This document shows positions 22,891-34,658 of a stretch of 64,000 bases of DNA, one piece after another. This DNA comes from Podaxis mareebaensis (Eukaryota; Basidiomycota; Agaricomycetes; Agaricales; Agaricaceae): contig JAEUWP010000120.1 in assembly GCA_018524725.1 (NCBI GenBank), positions 124,001 to 188,000 on the forward strand, written 5' to 3'. The number at the start of each line of letters is the position of its first letter. Position 1 is the first letter of the stretch. The notes under the pieces were generated by a model, which saw nothing but the letters and a program-made list of their open reading frames with translations, was not told the origin of the DNA and searched no databases. The position numbers and the translations under genes are program-made.

Positions 22891-25125
22891 ATGCCGGCCA
22901 AGTATTCCCATGTCAAGAAGCGTTCCGCCTCTGGTCTCTTGAAAAAAAGCGGTCAAGGTACTCCGTACGCCGTCAAGGACTCTCCTCCAACCCATAATCA
23001 TGGACAACATGGTCATGGACACACTTTCACCCACGGACACGGACACCATAAACTCAATCCCCTAATCGACCGCAGCATCTCACAGGCAATGACAGCCGTA
23101 GCACAACTTGAGCCAGCCATTTCGGAACTCGAAAGAGCCATCGCCCGCATCCTACTCATTCGATACGAACACGATATCGCTCGGCTTTTCTCCACGCGCT
23201 TATATAGCCTTTCCCTCGTCCAACTCCCTACTTTCGTTATGCGTTGCCTGTCGCTTGGAGGTCCGAGTTGGCTTGCATGGAACTACAACTGCGATGAGAT
23301 CAAGGACTTCTTTAGGGCGCTCATTAGTATGGATATGCGTCAAGCTGGGGAGAGGGTTGCGACGAAGAGTGTGTTGTGGTCGTATACAGCTTTGCGACAG
23401 TTCGTATGTGGGAATCTGTTTCACTGGTGACTAGCGCTGATCACATTCTGTCAATTTTAGGCTATGTCTAACAATGTCCCGATCTGTGCAAAGAGGGGAC
23501 TTCATTCCCTTCGACTACTGCCGTATTACCCCGCACTGAAAGCGCACCTTGACACGCTGGAAGCTTTGCCTGTTCCCACGTTTTCCAAACCCCCTCACCT
23601 GGGCTCACTTAAAGAGGGACAAGATGCCCTCGAGGATGCTTGCGAGTTGAAATACGGTCGGATTAATGACATGCCCGCCCACCCCGACTGGGACGACTCG
23701 AGCAATTGGCGCGAGAAGGTTCGTTATGGTTACGAAAAAGTCTCTCAGACCCTGTGGCGCGTCGCACGCGAGTTCGATGTCCGCGGCTATGGCTTGGTGT
23801 TGAGGGAGAAACTCACGACTAAGTGGTGTGAATGTGGATGTTCAACGGATCACCTTGGGGAGGTGTGTGAACGTACTGTGAGGGAGGATGAGGAGGAGAG
23901 TGGGGTGCGACTCGGGAAACAGAGGGAATGGGATGGGAGGGGGAGCGGGGTTTATGGCTGGGAAACGGAGGAAGAGGAAGATATATGGGAAATTGATCTA
24001 GATTTTGGCGGTATGGAACCTGGGCAGGATCAGGACATGGGTGGCGTCAAGCTTAAAGAGTCGGACATGTCAATCGGAGAGATGATGGAATGGAGGTACC
24101 TTCGCGCGGAAAAGGAGAAAGAAAAGGTTGGTCCAACCTTTAGTGTGTTCATATCCGTGTTTGACATGTATTCAAGGGCAATACAGCCTTTCGGAAGGGC
24201 GACTTTGAAGTTGCGGTTAAACACTACGAGACTGCGTTCCAGATTGAACCTGAGTTGCCGCACTACCAGCTCAATTTGGCTGCAGCTCACTTGAAGCTGA
24301 ATAAGTCCGTTTTCCGATGTCCTTGACGTCGTACGATATCACGAGCGCTTATCTGTTCCCTAGTTGGATTGAAGCAGAAAAGGCATGCACAAAAGCGCTC
24401 AGTCAACATCGGAGTAGCAAAGGCTTATATCGTCGAGCACGTGCCAGACGGATGTTGGATAAGCCCAATGAGGCTATCAAAGGTACGTCCCTCTATACAC
24501 GCGGATAATCGCTAAAGCTGACAAGAAGATAGACCTTCGTGCAGTTCTACGACTCCAACCACACAACACCGAAGCCCTAAACGAACTTATGGCGCTGATA
24601 CCACCGATACCAGAAGTGACGGATCCTCCTGCCACCCCAATATCAAAACCACCCTCCCCTTCCATTTCAGCGCCATCACCCTCATCTTCTTCCAAAGCAG
24701 CGGAAAACATAGTAAACGATATCATCACCACCGATTCATCTGAACAAGACCTTTTTGAGCGACTCGGCGTGCCGAAACCTAAAAAAGTGAAAGACCCACC
24801 TTTTGCCCGTACGCGTAACGACAGTCGAAAACTCAAGGTCGTCTTATTACCTTCGTCAAACTCGCCATTTCCACCCCCGCTCAGTCCGGAGAGTTTATTA
24901 ACGACGGCTGGGTTCGAATGTGAGCACGGTGTGGGGTGTGCGCATTGGCGAGAACGAGAACGCGCGTTGGCAGCTGAGAAGGAGGGGAAAAACGTTACAG
25001 GGAAAGATGTGAAAGGGAAGGGCAAGGGCAAGGTTAAGAGTGAGAGGGCGAAGGAGATCGAGAAAATGAAAGCGGAAGGCGTGGGTTATCCGTCTTGGGA
25101 TAGGTATGTGGTCAAGTTGGTTTGA
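22891..25125 (+). CDS. TPR-domain protein with His-rich N-terminus
   Basis: Five exons (22891-23403, 23461-24126, 24177-24304, 24364-24482, 24533-25125) give 672 residues. Near residues 31-50 is a histidine- and glycine-rich stretch with HGHGH units, followed by a helical region. A middle part has a Cys cluster (KWCECGCSTDH) and an acidic linker. From about residue 394 a TPR unit starts (GNTAFRKGDFEVAVKHYETA) and continues through ELPHYQLNLAAAHLKLNNW and RAVLRLQPHNTEALN, the pattern of three TPRs in Hsp90-binding co-chaperones. The C-terminus is proline/serine-rich and then lysine-rich, ending GYPSWDRYVVKLV. The function is unknown; TPRs suggest protein-protein binding. The exon-2 donor is a weak GTTGGT, but the phase and TPR text support it. 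The start was chosen at MPAKYSHVKK. Confidence 0.82.
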
Positions 25126-25922
25126 AATTTCGAGGGGTCTAGCTTGGTTTTTTTTTTGTTTCCCTTTGTTGATATATGTATGTAAAGAAGGAACGAATGG
25201 GAAGGGAAGAAAGTGTACGAGTATTGAATGGATAATGTACATTCATGTGGCTACTTTTTTTCTTTTTTCTGTTAGGGATTCAAATGTTCGATATCGAAAC
25301 AACCAGAGTTGCAAACCCTGAGGTTGAAGGGCTTCTCGGCGTTGGTCTTTCTGTTCAAATCAAAATCTACAACATCGACCCTACACGATTATAAAGATTG
25401 GCATCAAATTCCCTGTACTAGCGGTTGTCAAATTCTGACAGGATCAAAATCACGAGATGCGGCCTGATGCAGCTTCAACGACAACACTGCAAGTAACATT
25501 TCAAAAAATGCACGAAGGTCCGCCTGGCCTGGTCCGGTTTGTCTATTTGACCCACCTGGTCGCGCCTCTCGGGTCCACACCACGTTTCATCATCATGGTG
25601 TATGCGAGGCACGAATGATATCAACAATACCTATGCGAGGCAAGCCGAGTCGATGCCGTTAATACCTTCGAATTCATGATTGCACTAAGCCGTGTTTGGC
25701 GCGAGGAAGGGATCTATAAATATCATCAGGGTCAGCCTCGTGCAATTTGACCCTTCGAAGAAGCGAGCGAACAGGTATAAACAGGTCCCCCAAGCGGGGC
25801 AGGTGGAACTAAGGATTCTTCACCTTTGACGTGTCCTATTCCATTCCCTTGCTCTCCGTGCTTGCTCGTTGTGACTTTTTGTCATCCCCTCACACTCCTT
25901 TTGTTATCTCCTTGAATTTAAC
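25126..25922. other. Intergenic with the promoter of the lectin-fusion gene
   Basis: About 800 bases without coding signal. TATA-like sites (TATAAA) occur at 25715 and 25776, roughly 210 and 150 bases before the lectin-fusion ATG. Confidence 0.5.
25776..25781 (+). promoter_or_regulatory. TATA-like box of the lectin-fusion gene
   Basis: TATAAA in the context GGTATAAACAGG, about 147 bases upstream of the ATG at 25923. A second candidate lies at 25715-25720. Confidence 0.4.
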
Positions 25923-27723
25923 ATGCATCTGTCGATGAAGGAATTGTTTGTGCGCAAGGTCACGCTTGCTGCGCTCGTTGGCGCTTTGGGGATGCAGAGT
26001 GTTTTGGTCCAGGCCCAGGTTCCTACGTATGCCTTCACGCTTCCTCGTAACCTTTCTCTAGTTCGGCCATTGACCATCCTCTAAATCTATCAGATACAAG
26101 GGTGAACTCTTGCTTCAAAACGTTCTCGACAATGGTGCGACAGTGCTACCCTGCCCCGAGTTCTCGTTGCTAACAGTATCCTTATATTCTTGTAGGGAAG
26201 TGCATGACTGCCGCGTCCAATGCCGACGGTGCTGCTGTCACCTTACAAGGCTGTACTGGCGCTGCTTCCCAGAAGTGGGTCTTTGAAAACGGGAGCGTCA
26301 AGGTTTACGGCAATAAGTGTCTCGACGTTACTGGTGGCGTAAACGCGGACGGAACCAAGCTGCAGATCTGGACCTGTAATCCAGGAAACGCGAATCAACA
26401 GTGGTTTTACAACATCGTGAGCGGCTTCGATCTTCATCCTAATTCTTTTCAGTCGGAGTGTTAATGATGGGTACATAGTGGGACAACCATCTGTCTTGGA
26501 CGGACCGTGGCAAGTGCGTCGATCTTTCTGCTGGTAGCACTGCCGATGGCAACCGGGTAAGCTGATTTCGAGCCCTATCAAGTTGTTTGATACTGATGCT
26601 TGCTGGATCCCCATAGATCCAAATCTGGTCGTGCTCCGGCACTCCGAACCAGGTCTGGAACACCGGTTACATGGTCAACGCCCTCCCCCAGACGAGCCAG
26701 GATGAACAGTTTGGAACGAACAACTGTGGAACGGAATCTGATCAGAACTCCAACTGCCAGACTGCTTGGATCAAGTACGACTCCATCACCCATCATAAGC
26801 ATCCAAGCTAACCAAATTCTCTTCAGTTCTGCAGAAGATTTCTGCGTCTGGGCTCCCCGTGGGTTGTTTTCCTGGAATCACAGTAACTCGTTGATATCTC
26901 ATACTTCGTGCAGCTCACGTAGGCACTATTGGTGACACTGAACGTTATGAGGTCGCTTGGTGTACCAAATCTGGCCGGGGAACTCGAGTTATTCCTGACG
27001 GCACACTCACCGGCGTGCACTTTGTCCAGACACCCGACTACGTCCAAATCACCGGCCAAGGTGACTTTACCAAGATCAACATTCCTGCCGGTGATGCCGG
27101 AGGAGAGCTTGATAATCGCGGTGCAGACGGCAGAGGCAACCCCAGTAAGACTTTTTGGTGCTAGTCTGTGGACAATGTGCTGACGCGTACTTGTAGTTGG
27201 TGGATTGTTGTTCGGTGATTCCTTTGGCCGTGGACAGCAATACCATGAGTGGACAAACTTTATGTCTGATAAAGAGTTCTGCATTCGCGCTTGCCGAGGA
27301 CCAAACGCTACCAAGCTTTGCAACCACATCTACGACGTCATGGGGTGCTACTGGGTAAGAACTCCTCTTTAATCTATCCCTCTAACTCGTTCTTACTTGT
27401 GCCGACAGAACATGCCTGCAAACTATGATGCTGGAGTCTTTGAGAACTGTGAGGGGGATAACGCGTAAGAAACACGATCGTTGCTTGCCCATCTCACTTT
27501 TGCTAATGTAACCCTCAGTCAACCGATGGGTGTCTATGGTACTAGCACCTTCCACCAGGGTGACCCCACAACGCCACCGCCACACCCTGCTCCTTCTTCG
27601 TCAAACTGCAAGTCTCTGCCCACAGTCTCTGCTTCTCCGGTCCGTGCAAAGCGGTCGAACGGTGGACTTGAGAAACAGTTCAAGCCAAAGTTTCCTGGGC
27701 AGACTCCAGCGCCGACTCTTTAA
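25923..27723 (+). CDS. Secreted ricin-B lectin fused to a conserved fungal secreted domain
   Basis: Ten exons (25923-26026, 26094-26134, 26196-26416, 26479-26556, 26617-26774, 26827-26858, 26923-27144, 27197-27354, 27409-27464, 27519-27723) give 424 residues. A signal peptide is evident at the start (hydrophobic VTLAALVGALGMQSVLVQA, likely cut near AQA). Residues 40-160 read as a ricin-B/CBM13 trefoil: GKCMTAASNADGAAVTLQGC, KCLDVTGG, QIWTCNPGNANQQW, KCVDLSAGSTADGNRIQIW. From about residue 190 a second, cysteine-rich domain follows (CQTAWINSAEDFCVWAP, HFVQTPDYVQITGQGDFTKI, GGELDNRGADGRGNP, HIYDVMGCYWNMPANYDAGV, QPMGVYGTSTFHQGDP). That domain is common in secreted proteins of mushrooms and has no function I know. 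A Pro/Ser-rich tail follows. The fusion suggests carbohydrate-directed targeting outside the cell. Confidence 0.88.
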
Positions 27724-28321
27724 TTCGTCAATCCTGGATAGGATCTGAAGGAGTTGGTATACTTATTGCGTGCTCTCTGATTTGGGATTTGCGATGTGAA
27801 GAGTATTGTACCTTTTCTTTATAATGAGAGTCTTCATGTGAAGCTATAGCGTGAATATCTTTTCTTTGTCCTCGAACTTCATTGCATGCCTCCAGTGACT
27901 CCGTCGTTGTGGGAATTTGAATTGTTAAATATATTCTATCTAACAAAAGGCCTATTCCTCGAATGAGCCCATTACTCTCACCGAGTGTGCAAGCTATATA
28001 TATGTTCAGGTTGGTTTACAACAGATCGCTGACTCAAACGTCTAATAGGTGAGCTTTGGCCAGACTACCCTGTAAGCCGTACCGTCGCGTATTGAGCTTT
28101 GCTCACCTTGACACTCACCCTGGGACTTTTCCCCGGATTCTAAGTTCTGTGGTCTAAACAGCATACAGATACAACCATGCCCGTTTCATTTGTTTATACT
28201 GTTCCTATGGTTCTTTATTATCAGCTCCTACAACTGGTTTCGATACATACTACGATCGCCTGACACAATTCACCAATTCAACGTTCAATGTACTTCAATA
28301 CGGAGGATTGATAAAACCCTT
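27724..28321. other. Intergenic between convergent genes
   Basis: Three-prime flanks of the lectin-fusion gene and trefoil member B1. The right part, from about 28010, is the start of a block repeated near 30880. Confidence 0.5.
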
Positions 28322-29730
28322 TTAGTCCCTGTCAATCCTCTGGAAAGAGAAGAGCTGAACGTCAGAGCCATTGGCAGGGTCAAGGAAAACCTGAAATTTG
28401 AGACGCATGATCATAATTAGAAATGTGAAATAGTTAAAAGCTGAGAAAGGCTCACAGTTTTCGGGTACCCAGGCTCCCTGGTCCTGACAGTCCAGACAAG
28501 ATCCTCGTTAGGGCGCAAAATCTAAATGTAGGACTGTCAGAGCCCGTTTCCACTACAGGGAGGGATCCACGCACCTTGAACTGGCCGTTACCAGCAGATT
28601 CGATGTACCACTTGCAGGCCACTTCGTCGAATTCGGAGCTGCCGACCTATACATGCCAAGGGCTCTGAGTATCCATCGTCTTATACGAAGAGTTGGGTAA
28701 TACACTCACAACTTCACCATCTTTGGAATAAGCCCAGTAACCAGTGCCATTATTGCGGATCCTAAAACCCTCTTCGAAGTGCTCGATGCTCCACTAGAGC
28801 GCGGAGTGAATAACGGGGCATCGAGCATGGGGAGACAAGAAGCATACCCTCTCATAGATGCTAGCGAAAGAATCGTCGAAAACAATGCTGGTAAAGAAAG
28901 GAGGCCTTCCTGGCCCGCCAGGGAAATTCTTCGCCCAGTCATCCTGGCAGTTAATTCTGAATTGACCGGCAACAAGCTCCTGGATGGCAGAGGTTTCATG
29001 AGCAATATTGCTATACATCACTGGATGCAGGGCAACTTGCCTGGATGGACATCGTTGAAACAATTTGTGTTGAGATATATAGCTGAGTAGTCGAGGGACC
29101 TGGGATGGAATGAAGGACAACTAGGTCTTATATATGTAACCGGCTTCCAGTTTCTTCGCTGCAAAATCTCGTCAATCCTCAAGATCGGCTCCCTCATCCT
29201 TTGATATCGTCATTATAGAATTTCCGTAGAAATTGGCAACTTGCATGTTCGCTAGAAAGTGTGAGACTGAATACCCTAACGGTATCCTTCTTGCACGGTC
29301 AACGCCACTGCCGACATGTTCACCAAAAATCACTCTCACACGTGCTCAATCCTTACGACTGTTGAATGCAGCGTTGCATTCTACCCGTCATCGTGAGTTA
29401 ATGGTCGGGCACAGGTGCCAATGTGGCGGTATCGTTTGCATTTTCTGCAATTAACGGCGCTAAGGCTATTGCCTCCCATCGAAATCTTATAGGTTATGAG
29501 TCACTTGCATACCCAACTCTGGCTCACAGTCGCTCAAGCACCGTTTCTGAAACGTCTGAACCCATAGAAGTCAAAACGATCGGAGCCTTGACAAAGCGGA
29601 GTAAGAGAAACACGTTACATAGGGGCGTAAATGGATTAAGTGAATGGAACAAGGTACTACAGTCCAAAAATAGTACGACAGGCATTCCATGCAATGATCC
29701 GAAATGCAGTGAGATGAAAGCGCAGGTCTT
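28010..29730. repeat. Tandem duplication, left unit (contains trefoil B1)
   Basis: Starts near GCTCACCTTGACACTCACCC and carries gene B1, its promoter and a tail including CCATGCAATGATCCGAAATG at 29688-29707. The same order recurs at about 30880-32500, a period of about 2.8-2.9 kb. The copies are clearly diverged, so the duplication is not recent. Confidence 0.85.
28322..29052 (-). CDS. Small beta-trefoil protein, I66-inhibitor-like (member B1)
   Basis: Six exons (29052-29041, 28976-28848, 28793-28710, 28646-28575, 28521-28456, 28390-28322) encode 143 residues, with all junctions in phase 0. Exon 1 encodes only MSIQ and its intron starts with GC (GCAAGT). The text is trefoil-like: GQFRINCQDDWAKNF, WSIEHFEEGFRIRNNGTGYW, CKWYIESAGNGQF, NEDLVWTVRTREPGY and VQLFSFQRIDRD. 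It matches B2 closely and B3 and member C more loosely. The family name I66 rests on fold-like text only. No signal peptide. It converges with the lectin-fusion gene. Confidence 0.75.
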
Positions 29731-30879
29731 CAGTCGGACCTGCCTCAAAAAGCTCAGAATCGGACCTCGCCCCGTAAGCCACTCGGGTATGCAACCCAGG
29801 CTCCCAGCCATTCGAAGATTGCTATTGGAACACCTGGCCCTCCGTAAGAGACACAGGAAATGAGGCGACAAAGCACGGTTAAAGCACCTCTGCGGTTACG
29901 TAGGAATGTAAAGCAAGAAAGTTGAAGAGCGCGCGATGGGTAAGCACGCCCGAGGCAGTACGTACTGTCTTTCTTCCAGTGGGCACAATCACTGTGGTCA
30001 CACGGACCTCCGCTTGGCAAGGCTCATGGCGGCATTGGATAACAGCTCACTATGTTTACTGGCGTATAGGACCGCTTGTACCGGACAGAGAACATACAGT
30101 CGGAGGAAGTTGTAGAGCAATCAGGGGTATGTTCAATCTAGTAAAGGGGGAGACTTATCAACAGTATGTTGTCGACTTCAGAATCCTATCACACGCAATC
30201 TCGCGATTACTCGCTAAGCTCTCCATCATTCTATTTATAATTCACTGTAAGTCGTTCACGCTATATTCCTCGAATCCAGTGGTCAATTACCCTCACCTGG
30301 CGTGCAAGCTATCTCATTCTTGACTTTTGCTTGAAGCGTATCGCTGACTCCAAAGCGTCGTAAATCATGATTGACGGTGTCTCAAAGTGTTCCATTCCCA
30401 TGATTTTACATAATCTTTTTTTCATCCACCCGCACCGTTTCCATTGTTGGAGAAGATTGATTCTGAGAATCCCTTGCTTCTATATGATATCCTTGTGTTC
30501 TGACGACGGCAATAGCAGATAGTGAGGGGATACATGCGATGGAAGAATGGAAGACATTCATACATAGTTCAGATTGCATTTAGCGAAGATCTCGTACTAG
30601 AGGTCATATTTGTTCTCATGGGATCTATGCGTGTTTTGTACGTATGCATTAATGTATCATTGCCCCCCTTCCGACTCCGTAGATACTGCATTTTGTTCTC
30701 ACAGACCCTAGCTACATTCCCATCGAGTGGTTTCCACTGTGTGGATAACCAGATCATCGCACTTATCACTTGTTCATAATCAACACTTACTATCTCTTTA
30801 CATTCTAGTTCCAACTTGAAGAGTGTCTCCGTGCCCATGCCGTAGATTGTACTGTAGGGGAGTTTCTGTACTTTACTCA
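29053..30879. other. Upstream flank of B1 plus spacer
   Basis: The right-hand side of the left duplication unit ends near 29730. From there to 30880 I found no gene; a minus-strand open frame of 156 codons at 30569-31039 is not conserved and overlaps the next unit. Confidence 0.45.
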
Positions 30880-32500
30880 CCTTGACACCCACACCCTCAG
30901 ATTCTTTCTTCCTGGGGTCCAGGTTCTGTGGTCTATGCAACTTAGACGTACATTCAAGCCTGCGTTCTTTTACTTTTGCTGCTCCTATTGCTCTTTGGCA
31001 CTGGGTTTCCTGACTGGTTTCAATATACACTACGGTCACCTCATACAGTTTGCCAATTCGATATTCAATACGTTTCAGTACGAAGCATTTCGATATTACA
31101 AAACACCTTAGTCACTCCTCTCGAAGAAGAAAAGTTGAGCATTAGAGCCATCAGCAGGTTCAAGGAAAAGCTTAAGTTGAAGACGCATGGTCATAGTCAG
31201 AAATGTAAAATAGTTAAAGGTCGAGAAAGACTCACAGTCTTCGGGTACCCGGACTCCCTAGTCTTGACAGTCCAGACGAGGTCCTCGTTGGGGTGTAGGA
31301 TCTAATGGCGAGTTGCCAGAGCTATCTCTCCACTACACAGAGGGATTCATGCACCTTGAAATGGCCGTTACCAGCAGATTCGATGTACCACTTGCAGGCC
31401 ACTGCATCAAACTCGGAGCTGCCTTCCTGCAAGACTCTCTTAGTATCCGTTATATTGCACGAAGAGCCAGTTAATATACTCACAACTTCACCGTTCCTGG
31501 CGTATGCCCAGAAACCAGTGCCACTATTGCGGACTCTATATCCCTCTTCGAAGTGTTCGATGCTCCACTAGAGCCCAAGTGAATGACGGAGGCCCGAACA
31601 TGGAGAGTCAAGAGGCACACCTTCTCGTAAATGCTGGTGAATGCATCGTTGAAGGAAATTCCGGTCAAGAAAGGCGGCCTTCCCGTGCCAGGGAAATTCT
31701 TCGCCCAGTCTGCCTGGCACATAATTTTGAATTGACCAGCAACAAGCTCCCGGGCGACGAAGATTTTGTGAGCGATACCGTTGTGTAGCACCAGATACAA
31801 GTCGACTTGCCTGGATGGACATTCTTGAAACAATTTGTGTTGAGATATATAGCTGAGTAGTCGAAGAACCTGGGATGGAACGGAGGACAACTGGGCCTTA
31901 TGTAGGCAACCAGTTTCTACTTTTGTTACCCTCAAGTTCTCGTCAATCCTCAAAATCGGCTCCCTCATCCGCGGAGGTCGTCACCGGAATGTTTCCATCA
32001 AGATTGGCAACCTGCATGTTCGCTAAAAGGTGCAAGGCAGAATTCCCTGGGGTATCTCTCTTGTGCGGCCGACGCCACTGCCGAAAAGTTAACCAAAATC
32101 ATTCTCACATATTCTCAATCCTTACTGCCGCTCAATGCAACGTTGCATTTCACGCATCGTCGTGAACTAAGGCTCAGGCACGGGTACCGGTATGGTGGTA
32201 TTATTTTTATATCATGCCAGTAACAGCGCAAAGGTTATGAGCTCTCCTGTCGAGGTCCTATAGCTTATGAGCCACTTAGATGCCCAACTCGGGCTCACAG
32301 TCATTCAAGCATTGGTTCTGAGACGTCTGATCCCACAGGAAACGAATAATCGGAACTGTGGCAAAGCAAAATAAGATGAACGCATCACGTAGGGGTGTTA
32401 AGAGGTGGCGAATGCTTGCTACAATCCAAAAATAGTATATTGGACATTCCATGCAATGATCCGAAATGCAGCGAAAGAAAACGGACCCACATCAAAAAGT
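30880..32500. repeat. Tandem duplication, right unit (contains trefoil B2)
   Basis: Diverged copy of 28010-29730 in the same orientation. Matching landmarks are TTCTGTGGTCTA, the whole B2 gene, the 5' flank GATATATAGCTGAGTAGTCGA, and the tail CCATGCAATGATCCGAAATG at 32449-32468. A third shorter copy of the tail motif is at 32711-32730. Confidence 0.85.
31108..31822 (-). CDS. Small beta-trefoil protein, I66-inhibitor-like (member B2)
   Basis: Six exons (31822-31811, 31746-31621, 31567-31484, 31426-31355, 31301-31236, 31170-31108) encode 140 residues. The sequence and exon plan follow B1, including the MSIQ first exon and the GC-AG first intron. Typical text is GQFKIMCQADWAKNF, HFEEGYRVRNSGTGFWAYA, NEDLVWTVKTRESGYP and AQLFFFERSD. 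All frames are open and splice sites present, so both duplicates look functional. The last intron ends in TTAAG, a weaker acceptor. Confidence 0.75.
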
Positions 32501-33128
32501 CGAAAATTATAAGCCTCTCCCATAAGCCATTGGATGCATAGCCCGGGCTTCCAGACGTTCAGACACTACTGTTGGGCACCTGACCCTCCCTAAGAAACAC
32601 AGGACATGGGATAAAAAAAATACAATTAAAGGACATCCACAGCTATGTAGGAACGTAAGCGAGAAATGGAACCTGGTACCGCAACCGAAGATACTACAGT
32701 GACAGATATTCCATGTAATGGTCCGAAATATCGGGATGGGAGGGGCGAGCGAGGAGCCGCGGTACCGGCACCAAAGAGCAAACAAAAACTTCCCCTGCTG
32801 GACCATACCACATTGTCTCCGAGCTCACATGGGTCGTCTCACTTCCACCAATGATTACCATCCTTCATATTGCACCGCACCCGGACATTGCAAGTTACCA
32901 ATGGATCCCTCCAGCAATACGTAAATGGATAGACAGAGGTGGTATTGATCAATAACTACAAGTCCATGGGGGTGGTGGTGGGTGGAGTGGGTGCAATACC
33001 AAGACACTCCAACTCTAGAATCTCAGGATTGAATCCAGCCCGTACCTTATCTTGTCAAGCATCTTCCAACGAAGACTCTTCATTCATTACATTACTCGAG
33101 ACAGCCAACTACTCATTCTAACATATGT
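32501..33128. other. Intergenic between B2 and B3
   Basis: Contains a partial repeat of the duplication tail near 32705-32735. No gene was recognised. Confidence 0.5.
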
Positions 33129-33835
33129 CTAGTCCTGGAGAACTGGTGTGAGCTCGAAACGTTGTTCAGGAGTACCATCAGCTGGGCGGATGGTAGCCTA
33201 GAGAGTTGGGTATCTGTGATCAGAAAGCGGCTCAGTGAAACAGATGGTCCAACTTACGCGGCCTTCTTCCAAGGTCCAGACGAGATCTTGATTGGGGAGC
33301 TTGATCTGAAAGGCAAACCCACACGTTTCAAAAAGTGCAGATCCCAAAGGAAGTGGTCAACATACAATGAATTGATTGCCACCGGCACGTTCAATAGACC
33401 ACTTGCAGGCTACGGGATCAAACCCAGAGTTGGCAATCTACAAACACCGAGAATTTCCTCAGTTCACAAATCTCGGGTGGAGAGCTGGACAGGATCATCC
33501 CCGTACTTACAACTTCATCGCCTCTGGCACAAACCCAGAATCCACTGCCAATATTACGAATGCTGTACCCGTCTTGGAAGGGTTGCACACTCCACTAAGA
33601 GGGATGAGCTGTATTTAAAAGGGAGGAAATAGAGAAGGTATGCTCACCCTCTCAAACGGGCCGGCGAAGTTCGGATCCCAAATAATGGGAACAATGGGAG
33701 CAGGGCTACGGAAGGTCTTCGCCCAAACCCCCGCCGAGCTGTTAGCAATCCTGAACTGAGGACAAGCATAACAGTGAGACGCCAGCGATAACCACTGCGA
33801 GGCGCTGAAAGCGAGTGCCTCACCTGGGTGTCCAT
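33129..33835 (-). CDS. Small beta-trefoil protein, I66-inhibitor-like (member B3)
   Basis: Six exons (33835-33824, 33755-33648, 33594-33511, 33437-33366, 33305-33258, 33197-33129) encode 130 residues in phase-0 pieces. Exon 1 is MDTQ with a normal GTGAGG donor. The text FRIANSSAGVWAKTF, WSVQPFQDGYSIRNIGSGFW, CKWSIERAGGNQF, NQDLVWTLEEG and EQRFELTPVLQD aligns exon by exon with B1/B2. Exon 5 is shorter (16 codons instead of 22). It is more diverged than B1 is from B2, so it is the older paralog. Confidence 0.74.
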
Positions 33836-34656
33836 AGAAAAAGTGCTTAAAGTTGAAATAAACTGAGATGTGCAGTGGAGTAGTCGAGAGACCTGAGGAT
33901 TTAGCACAAAAACACGAACATTTATATACCAGAATCGATTCAGACCCTCAGATTTTCAGCATCGCACACATTTTCATAATTTCGGTTCCAAACGCCACTA
34001 CAGCATTGACAGCTTGGATGTTGTATACGTAGCATTTCATTCAGAACGAGACTATGAAACCCGCGTTTTGCCAAATCAGCGCCACTAGTACTCGCTAAAG
34101 TCGTATTCGGAGTCGTTTTATTGCTAGTCGCCATAATTATTGCTCCCTACGCGTCGTTACTCGGTTGAGACGCGAAAACAGGTGGTGGGCGGCCACGAAA
34201 TCTTACGTATTTTATGCACAGTAGCACAGTACACTAACGTGCGGAATGGGACAATATTTGAGCTTCTTCGGTACATCCAACTCATGTTTCCAGTCATCTG
34301 GGTACCATTTGAATTAAGGAATAATATGCCTCACTCAAGTGGGAAAGGATCGATGCTTAGTCTGCATTCAAGCTAAAACCTATAAGAACAACCCTTCTTG
34401 CCTGCGTGGGTGTCTATGTCGAGATTTGATGGCCGTCGAGTTCCGTAAACACTTCGCATCTAGACAGTGCTTCAGATAACCGAATCAGTGGGAATAATGA
34501 CTCACTAATTGGCAGAAACGCAGCTTTGATTAACCCATCTCAGTCATTAACTCGTTCTCCTACCCAATGTAACTAGTATTGAGTTAGGTACTGCATGGTC
34601 GGTCTTAGCAGAGTAATCATGGCAGAAATAGATTTACCTGACTGCGGGCTCTCGGG
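33836..34656. other. Intergenic
   Basis: The promoter region of B3 and a gap before the TIR element. Nothing else was recognised. Confidence 0.45.
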
Positions 34657-34658
34657 TA

